From Haplomitrium mnioides (taxonomy: Eukaryota; Marchantiophyta; Haplomitriopsida; Calobryales): a stretch of DNA of 26,369 nt. The notes under the pieces are model-generated. The model ran no database searches. It saw only the letters and a program-made list of their open reading frames with translations, and was not told the DNA's origin. The DNA is taken from contig JBNGIS010016703.1 in the NCBI GenBank assembly GCA_049999725.1, forward strand, positions 1 through 26,369, given 5' to 3'. This document shows positions 17,813-26,369 of the stretch, piece after piece. Position 1 is the stretch's first letter; each line of letters begins with the position of its first letter. The translations under genes and the position numbers were made by a program.

Positions 17813-18332
17813 AATCATTACATAGTACGCACCCCCATTAAATGTTTAAATTGATGAAAAATAAAGGCTTGTGACTCGTGAAAACATTGTACATCAACTC
17901 AACTCCATCTTAGATCTCTAAGTACCATTAAAGAGATCTCACAATTCTTTTTCTCACCCATACATACATTCAACAGATTGAGCCACAATTTTGCAACTTT
18001 CATCTGCGACCTTTATTCATTCTAAACAGTCTTACTCCGCCTCCCAACACTTCCTACACCTCTTTGGAAGCAACACAAGCATCGCTAAACGCGCACACGT
18101 TGAATGAAGGCTATGCAGTCCGAATCAAACATAGAAGAACTCTCGGCAACATAGAAGAACTCTCGGCAACAAGTCGTTGAGAGAGAGAATTCATTAAAAA
18201 AACAAAACAAAACAAAAAAATCGTGGCAGTGCTCTGACCAATCACAAGCCTTTATTTTTCATCAATTTATTTAATTTTTAGAAGGTGCTATGTAACAAAA
18301 AAGTGCAGGCTATATAACGATTTCCTATATAT
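17804..18332. mobile_element. MITE-like inverted-repeat element (about 525 bp)
   Basis: The outer ends match as inverted repeats: 17804-17832 against the reverse complement of about 18303-18332 agree at 23 of 29 positions by eye (TATATAG.AAATC.TTA.ATAG...GCAC). Further in, a perfect 28-bp inverted repeat joins 17847-17874 and 18242-18269. Both ends abut TA runs, so insertion into a TA target is likely. The roughly 370-bp interior is less AT-rich and has no transposase, which suggests a non-autonomous DNA transposon, possibly with captured host sequence. The superfamily cannot be assigned, because the TA runs hide the target-site duplication. Confidence 0.6.
18128..18167. repeat. 20-bp direct repeat, two copies
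   Basis: 'aacatagaagaactctcggc' occurs twice in tandem without mismatch, inside the MITE-like element. Confidence 0.95.
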
Positions 18333-19819
18333 AAAATAAATTACTAAAATAACAACTAAAGATTAACAATTACAAGCACAAATTGAGTAAGTTGTCATCA
18401 TTATTGAGCATATCAATTGCATCTCTTTGAAATCAAGTTGGAATTTATATAAGCTAAGAAGTTTAATGGCAAAAATTATAAGATGTTTTATCCAATCTTG
18501 TTCGAGCTTAATTAACAATACACAATAACAATTATAATGCTTTTTCTACTACAAATTGTATTTTTTATTGAGTTCATCAACTCTATCTATTCACAACATT
18601 CCAATCTTATAGCATCTTGGAGTAAACAAGACTACAAAGCTATGACAACATACTTGGTAATGGTCTGTAAAGGTATGAGATGGTTTTGAAAGAATTTCAA
18701 TGTGCCAAGACCACTTTCTTATACTGGGATGCATTGTGACAAAGTATAGAGAAGACATAGAAGTCATTAGTGGAAACTTAGATTTGATCGGGTTCTTCAA
18801 TATGTGTAGATTTGAGTACAAAGTAAATTTTGTTCTTATTAGAAATTTTTAGAAGTTGATATTTTATAGGAGTATATTATATTTTTTAGTTAATTAGTAG
18901 AAATTTATAGAAGTGAAAAAACATTTGTAAACCGGGAGTTATAACCGGTCAAAGTTACAAAAATGCTCTAAAAAAAAGTCCAAAAAAACAAGTATCTAAG
19001 AAATATAAAACACAAATACTATTACATAAGTAGAAATCCTATCTTACAGGCTTTTCAACAAGGTATAGCTCAAGAAAATTGAGTAACTATTAAAGAATTT
19101 ATAGAGATTCTTCTAAAAGAGACTAAAGAGGAGAAAAGTCAATTTATTCTTTGACTTATTCTTTGAGAGAATCTCAAAGTATCATCTTAGAAATGGTTTG
19201 TAGGGAGAAATAGAAAGCATACAAGTATTGGATTAATTGTTAAGATTCTTTGACAAGAGAGGCTCCAAATGAGAAGCTTCTTCTTAAAGAAAAGAACAAA
19301 GATAGAAACGCTTTAAGAGCACTTTTAGGGTTAACCACCATGGATTCTTTACCTATGGTGATTGAATATTTAGTTTTACTTCTAGTAATTATGTAGACTA
19401 GTATATACAGAGGAGGAGGAGAGAAGAGAGAGATTTTTTCATTATAGACTTATGGTTTGACACTTGAGATTTGGAAGTTGTGAGAGATCATTAGAGAAGC
19501 ACTTGGAGCAACTATTGGAGAAGCTACTTTGAAGACTCATTGGAAGTCAAACGCTTGAGGAGTGGTTTTTCATAAAGTGAGGAATGTGTTGAGAGTTTGA
19601 AAGATGAGAGCAAGAGTATTTTGTGTGAGAGCATTTGAAGCAAAGAGTAGAAAATTTCCAAGATATTTTAGAGTGAACACTTACACTTTGTAGGCTTTGT
19701 AGAATTTGTTGTATATTGACGATTGAAGCCACAATTCAACCCACCTCTCATATTCAATGTGCACTCAACATCAAAACCATATGAGGAGAAATCAAAAAAA
19801 CCTCTAGCTTCATATTTTT
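18333..19819. other. AT-rich region; possible LTR of element D and a weak Copia RNase H trace
   Basis: There is no intact ORF. Around 18610-18740 a plus-strand reading gives WSKQDYKAM, MRWF and MHCD with stops, faintly like the end of Copia RNase H; I give this little weight. The stretch upstream of the PBS-like site at 19820 is the expected place for the 5' LTR of element D, with a TATA-like 'agtatatacagagg' near 19400 and a GA-rich leader after it. The LTR start could not be placed. Confidence 0.3.
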
Positions 19820-19840
19820 GGTTCAATTGTCGAGACCTCG
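19818..19840 (+). other. Possible primer-binding site of element D
   Basis: 'ttggttcaattgtcgagacc' resembles a worn form of the TGGCGCC.TTG.CGGGGA PBS (tRNA-Asp type) common in plant non-chromodomain gypsy elements. Several positions differ, so this is tentative. Confidence 0.3.
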
Positions 19841-20384
19841 TTAATTAGAAGGAAAGAAGGTGGCAATTGGGCTTCATTATGTTGAATGTCAAGTGAGGAT
19901 GTGACTAGAAATTAGCCAAGAATTTTTGAAATTGTAAGGTGGATTGATAGTTCAGTGCCGCTATGCAACAACATTGAGTTGAAGAGATTCATTAATTTAG
20001 TGAGTTATTACTTGTTTTTTATAAGTGACTTTGCGTATTTGGCAACAACATTGTGTCGACGGTTGTACACTCCAATGGAGTAAGTTTGGACCTTGGAACA
20101 TAAGCAAAGATTTCATCAAATCAATGAGAGAGTTCTCAATAGTCTTAATGGATGATTAAGAAATGACCATTGCGGTACAAGGGTTTATTATGGTTTAAAT
20201 ACATATGCGCCAAAGATTGGTGGAATAATTTTGAGTGGAAAAGATGGAGAACATCTTGGCAAATCTAAATCTATTTGTTTTTCTAATTCTAATTCAAGCT
20301 ATTTGTGAGGTACATATTTTTGTCTTGTGGTAGGTATGGTTGGTGTAGTAGGAAAGAGAAATCAATCGAGGAACAACATTAAGC

Positions 20385-20765
20385 TATCCAATCAATATGG
20401 GCAAAGTTTCAGTCTTCTACGGCAAAGAGGATGAAAACGTAGAGGTTTATCTATGAGATTTCAAACGTGCTTGCATTGGAAACTGTGAGAAGTAACCAAA
20501 TGATTGGTTACTATTGTTACCCAAATTTCTTGAACATAATGCTCTTAGATGGTACAAAAAGCAAAAGGAAAAATTCTTAAGTCATGGGCAAGTTTGATGA
20601 AAGCTTTGGTAGATGAATGGTAGAGGAATTTCTTCCTATAGAGAATTATTAGAAACCTCTCCAAGAGGTGATGCACTTGAAGCAAGGTAAGTGTGAAAAA
20701 GTGCATAAGTATGAGGAGAGAGTAGACCACTCAGAAACACAACTTAAAAATGTGTTGAGAAAGAG
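20385..20765 (+). pseudogene. gag remnant of element D
   Basis: Read with three or more stops or shifts, the segment gives VSVFYGKEDENVEVYL, DFKRACIGNC, LLLLPKFLEHNALRWYKKQ and ELLETSPRGDALEARK. The order F.G..DE.VE.YL..F, then L...L...A..WY, is the capsid signature of plant gypsy Gag. Stop codons fall at the expected Arg/Trp positions after YL and after GNCEK. No zinc knuckle follows; the sequence passes within about 60 bp to the end of RT, so there is a deletion here. Confidence 0.6.
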
Positions 20766-20814
20766 TGGGGGTAGACTTGGAAAAGGTACTCAAGATTCAA
20801 TCCCTTCCTTTCCA

Positions 20815-21415
20815 ATCATTGTGAAAAAGTTGCGACTTTCTTTGGTATGGTTGGCTACTATCATCGTTTTATTTTGAACTTTTTGGAAAAAAACAATGGT
20901 GTTGAACAATTACTTGAAGAAAATAGTAGAGTGCTTGTTGATATTTAATAATGAAAGCACCAAAGCGTCACTTGAATGTTTGAAAAAAGCAATGACAAGT
21001 ACTCGGGTATTGGAATAAGTTTTTTTTCTTGTTTATGAATGCTTCAAATGTGGCTGTTGGATGCACTTTTAGTCAAAAAGATGAGGAAAGACATGATCAC
21101 TCAACACCATTTGCAAGTTGACAAATGGTTGTGCCAAAAAAAACTATTCGACAACGAAAAGAGAAGGTTTGGGTGGGATTTTTTACATCAAAAATTTTTG
21201 TCATTATTTGTTGGGTGGGTAGCTTACTATTGTAGCTGACTACAAGACTTTAAAATATATTTTTAGTAAGCCTATTGTTGAGGGAAGAATTGCTAGATGG
21301 AAGCTTTTGTTGACGGAATTCGATTATAGTACTGAAGATCAACCCAAAAGGAAGCATTTGAATGTCGATATGTTGTTACAAGCTTATGATGAGATTGGTC
21401 ATTAAGTAGTTGAGG
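20815..21415 (+). pseudogene. RT end and RNase H remnant of element D
   Basis: FFGMVGYYHRFI (from about 20835) is the conserved RT connection motif FLG..(G/N)YYR.FI. RNase H then follows with FMNASNVAVGCTFSQKDEER, where the first catalytic Asp of the normal (Y/F).DAS is Asn here, and after frame changes VADYKTLKYIFSKPIVEGR and WKLLLTEFDYS, matching the family's D.(K/R).L.Y.(F/L)..P...GR..RW...L.EFD. A TAA interrupts the frame near 21404. The substituted Asp and the shifts mean it is inactive. Confidence 0.7.
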
Positions 21416-21419
21416 AGGA

Positions 21420-22354
21420 GTTTCCCGATGAGAACATCTTCAACATGAATGTTCTACATGAGAAGTATAGTGATATTTACAACTACTTGTTGGAAGGAAA
21501 ATATCCAAATGGAATGAAGCAACCCAACAAGGTTGTCTTTGCTTATAGATGTCAACTTGATTCTTTGGTTGAAAATACTTTGTTTCACCAAGGCTCTGAT
21601 GGCCTTCTTCAAAGAGTGGTGAGCAAGAAAGAAATCCAACAGTTAATGAATGAGTTTCATGATGGAGTTTGTGTGGTCACTTTGTCGGGAAAGTGATGAC
21701 GTACAAGATTTTGGATGGAGAGTACCATTGGTGAGGTATGTTCAAAGATTGTTTCGAGTTTTGCAAGACATGTGATGTGTGTCAATTATTTGCAAAGAAG
21801 TCTACTTATCTTTCTCTTTTGCGATCAATTGCGCCTTTGGGCTTTTTTGAAAAATGAGGAGTTGATATTGTTGGTCATTTGACTCCAACTTCACAAGAGA
21901 ATTCGTATGTGATGATAGCAATGGATTACTTAAGAAAATGGATAAGAGGCTTGTTCTCTAAAGAAACCTACGAAATAGAAAGTGGAGAGATTTCTATACA
22001 AGCGAATCATCACAAGGTTTGGTTGCCCATTGGAGATTGAATTGGATAGAGGCTCACCATTTGTAAGTGGTGCAACTCGAGCAATGTTGGAGCATTTTTC
22101 CATCAAGCAATGGATGACCACCTCATACAAACCAAATGCAAATGGATTGGCAAAGCGGACAAACTTTACACTATGTCACATGTTGGCGAAAGATGCAGAT
22201 TTAGAGATAGCTAAGCATACGTGAGATAAGAAGCTACATGGAATTCTTTTGGAGTATCATACAACTTATAAGGTTGCAACTGGATATACACCTTTTCACC
22301 TCACTTATGATTTGGAATCAATCTTGCCTGTTGCTTTTGATCTTCCTATGTTTA
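21420..22354 (+). pseudogene. Integrase remnant of element D
   Basis: Open stretches at 21445-21696 and 21982-22224 belong to one integrase. An HHCC zinc finger is readable (FHDGV..., then CKTCDVCQ near 21760). The catalytic core gives VDIVGHLTP (first Asp), LDRGSPFVSG (second Asp) and YKPNANGLAKRTN. In the last, the third catalytic residue, Glu in NGQ(V/A)E, is Lys, consistent with a GAG to AAG change. Stops occur after EYHW and FFEK, and the frame shifts near 21980. The homology ends at the LTR of element C. Confidence 0.8.
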
Positions 22355-22794
22355 TGTAAAAGAATCTCAAAGACCAAATCCAAATGAGTAAGAACTCATG
22401 GTGAACTCTAATAGAGTTCTTCAACCAAAAAAAACTCAAGGTCCAAGATAAGACCAAGAGTGCAAGCAAAAGCCAAGCAACCAAAGAACCCAAGTGATTC
22501 TAGAGGAACTCCAGAATGAGGAGTGGGGCTAAGAAGTCCTTCTATTTATACAAGAGAAGAGAGTGCTATCCCTCTTTCTTCACTTACAAGTCACTTCTAA
22601 TTTCAGCCCTAAAGGTGACTCTCTACCAAAGTGATTTTGAATGCAAGTAACCTAAAAGTGACTCTCCACCAAAAGTAACTTCCAAAGGCAACTACTCCAA
22701 TCTTAACCTTAAAAGTGACTCACTACCACTTCCTTCACTTTCTATTTTCTTATAAATAGCACAACCTTATGCTTGTAATGCTTGCACTATTACA
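22355..22794 (-). repeat. 3' LTR of element C (440 bp)
   Basis: The minus strand begins TGTAATAGTGCAAGC at 22794 and ends GAGATTCTTTTACA at 22355, giving TG...CA termini. The boundaries are supported by the adjacent PPT and by alignment with both LTRs of element B. It contains TATA-like 'cttataaatag' (22749-22759) and 'tatttataca' (22543-22552), and several 'ctaaaagtgactct' subrepeats between 22610 and 22720. Confidence 0.9.
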
Positions 22795-22809
22795 TAATCC
22801 CCGCCTTCT
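22795..22809 (-). other. Polypurine tract of element C
   Basis: The minus strand reads AGAAGGCGGGGATTA directly before the LTR. The purine-rich AGAAGGCGGGGA part is the expected primer for plus-strand DNA synthesis. Element B lacks it. Confidence 0.75.
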
Positions 22810-23105
22810 AGTCGATGACGTCCTCGTCATTGCCGCAACTTTCAAAAATTTAAATAGCTTCTTAAGCATTCTCAAGATTTGAAAAAGGTTTCCAAGTAGC
22901 ATTATGAAGTGGATAGCCTTTCCACAAAACCTTGTATTGAACTTGTGGATGCCGCTCTCGCTTGATAACTCTTTTCGTCAAAATGTGGTCTACTTTAAAT
23001 TCTTCATGATCATCAAGAACAATGGTCGGAGGAGGAAGTTGAACACAATTTGGAAGAGAAGATGGACTAAGAACAAAAGACTTAAGTTTAGACATAGGAA
23101 CACAG
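22808..23105 (-). pseudogene. Chromodomain and C-terminus of element C polyprotein
   Basis: The chromodomain at the integrase C-terminus steers insertion to particular chromatin by binding histone marks. The segment FKVDHILTKRVIKRE, YKVLWKGYPLHNATW and KPFSNLENA matches the chromodomain fold: a V..IL strand, then (Y/V)LWKGY, then (A/N)TW.P..NLE. The tryptophans of LWKGY and ATW are kept. The frame continues past the domain to a stop at 22808-22810 just before the PPT. Near 23100 the frame differs from that of the preceding integrase by a small deletion, so the chromodomain is disconnected in this copy. Confidence 0.85.
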
Positions 23106-24119
23106 GATGAATCTTCATATGAAGAGGAAGATCAAGTTTATAAGCAACAAGAGAAATAACCTGAGAAATAAAGAAAGGACTAATCCAAGCAGGAGATAAC
23201 TTATGGACTTGAGTATTTAAAGACAATGGAAGATTATGAGTGGATAACATAACTTTGTCACCTAAAACATAAGAGCAATCATAACGATGTTTATCAACAA
23301 ATTGTTTTTGCCAATTTTGAACAAAAACAAGATGGTTTCTGGCATCTTGCAACAAGGAAGATAAACGAGACAAAAAGGTAGAAAGATTGGGAATATTGGA
23401 AGACAAAAAAGAAAGCAAACCATTGGGAACAAGAGGATGTTGACCAGAATTAAGAAAGAAAGGAGAAAAGCCAGTACTTGCTTGTTTGGAGGTGTTGTAT
23501 GCAAACTCCACAGTCGATAAAAAAAACTATCCCAATCTGTATTATGAACATTGATAAACGCTCTAAGCATATCCTCCACAGTACGATTTGCCCATTCGGT
23601 TTGTCCATCTGTTTGAGGATGATATGTTGTAGACATAGATAGTTTGGTACCCAAAAGTGTGAATAACTCTCACCAAAACTTCCCAGTGAACTGTGGATCT
23701 CTATCAGATATAAGTATCTTTATCATTCCATGATATCAGAAGACTGTATCAAAATAAATCTTCACCAATTGTGGAGCATCCACCGTATCCACTATCGGTG
23801 CTAGATGAATTTGCTTGCTTAGCTTATCCACAAACACCACAATAGTCGTAAACCCATGATGCGTAGTTGGAAGCGAAGTGATAAGATCCAAACTTACATG
23901 TTCCCAGCGAGCAGTAGGAATCGATAATGGTTGTAGAAGACCAACTGGTTTTTGATTTGAAGCCTTGTTTTGTTGATAACTTTCATAAGAACAAACAAAG
24001 CCACAAACATCTCGAGCTAGGTTTGGCCACCACCAAGTCCGTTGAAGCAACTCGATAGTCTTATCTACTCTAAGATGCCCAGAAATTGGAATATCATATG
24101 CTTCTTGTAAATGTGCCAT
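23100..24119 (-). pseudogene. Integrase remnant of element C
   Basis: Integrase inserts element DNA into the host genome. The H2C2 finger is near the start, with GHLRVDKT.ELL and an R.WWWPN motif, but one Cys of CxxC now reads Tyr (CSYESYQQNK). The core keeps all three catalytic positions: Asp in HVSLDLITSLP, Asp in ISDRDPQF and Glu in DGQTEWANRTV. The C-terminal region has FAYNTSKQASTGFSPF and GDKVML. Stops interrupt at about 23733 (after DTVF) and about 23668 (in FW.ELF). The frame shifts at an A-run near 23520 and again near 23100. Confidence 0.85.
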
Positions 24120-24896
24120 TCAAAGCGCATCATCTTGTAGAACATATATTTGATGTCCTTGATAGAGAATACCATCCCGAATGGAAAAGGTATAATACTC
24201 ACTATCTTGGACCACCAAATGTGCTCTAACAAGAGTAAAGAAGGCGTCTTCTTGTAACTTTTGTCGAAAGCCATCACTGGTTGCTTCATCAAGATGTAAT
24301 ATACTAGCATTTGCTATCTCTAGTGTATTTATTCGATGATCCGGTCTTCGGGATAATGCATCAAGAATAGTATAAAACCTTCCCAGCTTGTACTCCAACT
24401 TGAAATTGAGGAGTTGTAGTTGATCTTCCCATCGATGATGATGACTTGTCATATTTTCCAAGTGGATTGCTTGAAGCAATGGCTTGTAATCTGTGCGTAT
24501 AAGTACAAGTTTGCCCAAAAGATAGTATCTCCACACCTTGGTAGCATAAACCATTGCTAATTGCTCTCGATCTCTTGCAAAATAATTTCTCTCGACCGCA
24601 TTCAATCGGCGTGACATGAAGGCAATTGGATGAAGTCCAATCTCAAACTCTTGCTGTAAAACCACTCTAATAGCAAAATTAGAAACATCAAAATCAACTA
24701 TACAATGCCTCTTTGGATCATATGGTTGTAGAATTGGACAAGATGTCACCGCATTCTTGAGTTGTTGAAATGCCACTTGCTCCTTGGTTGTCCATTTGAA
24801 CTTTGCATCCTTCCCTAGTAAATCCGTAAGTGGTACAACAATATGAGCAACATAGTGAATGAATCTTTGATAAAAACTTGCTAGTCCATTAAAAGC
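24120..24896 (-). pseudogene. RT connection and RNase H remnant of element C
   Basis: RNase H removes template RNA during reverse transcription. The connection motif LASFYQRFIHY lies at about 24860-24880, then WTTKEQ..FQQLK. RNase H follows: CIVDFDVSNFAIRVVLQQ, FMSRRLNAVERNY..RDREQLA and LIRTDYKPLLQAI, then LLNFKLEYKLGR and ILDALSRRPD, the family's end motif (ADALSR). A long open frame covers 24120-24776. A TGA separates it from the integrase at about 24120 (DDAL stop MAHLQ), and another separates it from the RT at about 24894. Confidence 0.85.
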
Positions 24897-25630
24897 TCAA
24901 ACATCCTTTGTATCATTCAGTGTTGGCCACTCCGCAATAGCCTTAATTTTCTCTTCCTCCATCTTGATGCCATCCGTAGACACTTTATGCCTTAGATAAG
25001 TCACCTCTTGCTTCCAAAACTCACACTTAGACTTCTTGCAATAAAACTTCCAATTGCGCAGTTGTTGTAGTACCTCCTTGAGATGAGCACGATGCTCAAC
25101 TTCACTTTTACTAAAGATAATGATATCGTCCAAAAATACCAACATTGACTTATCCAATAACCCATCAAAAACTCTATGCATTTGATCCATGAATATCGCC
25201 GGAGCATTAGTAAGACCAAATGTAAGAACCTTCCACTCAAAATGTCCATACCTTGTGCAAAAATTTGTCTTTGATATATCACTTGGCTTGATTAGAATTT
25301 GCCAATAGCCACTTCGAAGATCTAGTTTAGAAAAGAATCGTGCACCACTTAATTGATCCAACAAATCATCGATACGAGGTAGAGGATAAGCATTCTTCAC
25401 TGTTTTATTGTTCAATCCTCGATAATCTATACAAAGACGAAATCCACATCTTTCTTTGGTACCAAAAATACCGGAGCTCCCCAAAGAGAAGTACTATGTT
25501 GAATGAAATCCTTCTCAAGAAGATTTGTCAATGTCTTTCGAAGCTTCTCTGATTCTTGTGGTGATAGCCGATATATAGGTCGATTATAAGGAGTGCTTCC
25601 CGATATCAACTCAATCGGAAAAGACATTCC
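24897..25630 (-). pseudogene. Reverse transcriptase of element C (frameshifted)
   Basis: RT copies element RNA into DNA. Two overlapping frames together hold the palm and fingers: YNRPIYRLSPQE and LWGAPVFLVPKKD in the first (25427-25627), then CIDYRGLNNKTVKNAYPLP, FFSKLDLRSGYWQI, FCTRYGHFEW, LTNAPAIF and the catalytic VFLDDIIIFS in the second (FLDD near 25125-25140). A small deletion around 25445-25455 causes the frame change just after VPKKD. Otherwise the domain is well kept, and it is the best-preserved gypsy RT in the window. Confidence 0.9.
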
Positions 25631-26369
25631 TCAATTGTCTGGTAACCCCTTTGGCAAATCCTCCGGAAACACATCCGCAAACTCTTTCAAAATATCATCT
25701 ATCATTAAGGCAGACACACATTTTCCCCCCTCCTTACTCAAGTCCATGATAGGCTTAATCCAAACATCAAAGATAGGCAACTCTTGCTCCACTAAATTAA
25801 CATGCTGAACTGATTTAGGCTTCTTCACCAATGGTGTCGAACACCCCAAAAGAAATTTCTTACCTTGTAAGTTAACTTGAATTTGTTGCTTTCTCCAATC
25901 AAATTGAGCGGACCTTTCTTCAAGCCAAAGTAATCCTAAAATGATGTCATATTGTACAGGTGCAATAACAAATTGCATAGATTCTGTAGACTCTTTTCCA
26001 ATCCTTAGAAGGAATGGCTTTTGAGAGCAAAATATGTCATGCTTTTGGCCATGAGCCATAGCCACAACACTCTCTTTGATAGGCCTATATTTTGCTTTGA
26101 TTATCTTAGCAAAACATAGTGACATAAATTTTCAGAACTCCCACTATCGACCAACATTCTACAAGATTGCTCCTGAATCAAACCATCAAGATGGAACAAG
26201 GTACCTTGAATTCTTGTCGGAATTTTAATTCCATTAGAGTTTGCAAGGTTTGGAGAACGTTATTCGAATGGTTGAGGATGAGATCTAACTTTTGTAGTCG
26301 TGAGTAATGAGTCATGCTGCTCCCCCATACGCATTGCTTCTTCTAATTGAGTAGGCTCTCTCATAGTAA
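25631..26369 (-). pseudogene. gag C-terminus and protease of element C
   Basis: Residual Gag (MREPTQLEEAMRM, aligning with IQLEEVMRMTERHDLL in B) enters at the right edge. The protease active site reads LVDSGSSEN, a normal Asp-Ser-Gly, unlike B. A one-base loss in the following A/T run (near 26130) shifts the frame relative to B. The downstream ORF (25631-26125) contains the protease C-terminal motif YDIILGLLWLEERSAQFDW and the linker to RT (DVFPEDLPKGLPDN). A TGA near 26265 interrupts the Gag part. No zinc knuckle is seen between Gag and protease, as in B. Confidence 0.8.

Larger units (their letters stand above)
19820..22354 (+). mobile_element. Element D: decayed, internally deleted Ty3/gypsy retrotransposon
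   Basis: Plus-strand order: PBS-like site (about 19820), leader, gag remnant, end of RT, RNase H and integrase. At 22354 it is cut by the LTR of element C, so the remainder would lie beyond C, outside the window. Zinc knuckle, protease and most of RT are missing between about 20765 and 20815. The RNase H and integrase sequences resemble the non-chromodomain (Tat/Athila-side) plant gypsy group rather than B and C. That clade call is inference from short motifs. Stops and shifts are frequent, so it is older than the element inserted in it. Confidence 0.75.
22355..26369 (-). mobile_element. Element C: Ty3/gypsy chromovirus, 3' part, inserted in element D
   Basis: Minus-strand order from the right edge: end of gag, protease, RT, RNase H, integrase, chromodomain, polyprotein stop (22808-22810), PPT and 3' LTR. 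This domain order with a C-terminal chromodomain defines chromoviruses. The 5' LTR and most of gag lie beyond position 26369. It belongs to the same family as element B, as LTR, protease and RT are all similar. At least four in-frame stops and three frameshifts are visible, so it is not autonomous. Its insertion into D (22354/22355) gives the relative order: D first, C later. Confidence 0.9.

Noticed and set aside
17512-17841. Plus-strand ORF across the TA repeat and Ns
   Set aside because: A hairpin arm plus Tyr-Ile repeats from TA DNA, passing through an assembly gap; not a protein.
18610-18740. Copia RNase H remnant
   Set aside because: Only a few residues match, with several stops and no other Copia domain nearby; too weak to list as a gene fragment.

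Overview
The window looks like nuclear DNA from a land plant. Two minus-strand genes have spliceosomal introns with GT/AG borders and encode plant-type proteins: a Rab5/RABF2 GTPase and a secretory CPYC glutaredoxin. They sit in AT-rich sequence packed with decayed LTR retrotransposons whose primer-binding sites match plant initiator tRNA-Met. I cannot name the species.

Layout. 1-2220: the 5' part of a minus-strand Ty3/gypsy element (A) with LTR, PBS, gag and protease remnants. 2221-3330: two diverged plus-strand copies of a LINE ORF1-like segment. 3331-7421: low-complexity DNA with no convincing gene, holding a minisatellite with a 'catgcgcacatagg'-like unit, a pair of LTR-end-like modules, an unidentified ORF and a 188-bp tandem duplication. 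7422-10158: a minus-strand gypsy element (B) whose 3' LTR abuts the RT domain, so RNase H, integrase and chromodomain are missing. 10159-11448: spacer with a short tandem repeat, then the Rab 3' flank.

11449-14718: complete seven-exon Rab5 gene (203 aa). 15541-17415: complete four-exon glutaredoxin gene (134 aa), co-oriented, with 822 bp between its stop and the Rab ATG. The upstream side of the glutaredoxin gene is crowded with a near-perfect 50-bp-arm hairpin, a (TA)n tract with a 10-N assembly gap, and a ~525-bp MITE-like inverted-repeat element. 18333-19820 is AT-rich and may hold the LTR of the next element.

19820-22354: a plus-strand, non-chromodomain gypsy element (D) with gag, RT-end, RNase H and integrase remnants. 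It is interrupted by a minus-strand chromovirus (C, 22355-26369, truncated by the window edge) of the same family as B, with LTR, PPT, chromodomain, integrase, RNase H, RT and protease.

The two host genes have unrelated roles: endosomal trafficking, and thiol redox in the secretory pathway. Nothing suggests co-regulation beyond adjacency. All four retroelements carry stops, frameshifts or deletions, and none looks autonomous. I found no clearly new biological system. The most notable structures are the LTR-RT fusion in B, the hairpin/MITE cluster at the glutaredoxin promoter, and the repeat-bearing LTR-like pair at 4.6-6.6 kb. Exon coordinates were worked out by hand from splice sites and reading phase. 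All motif and repeat alignments were done by eye.
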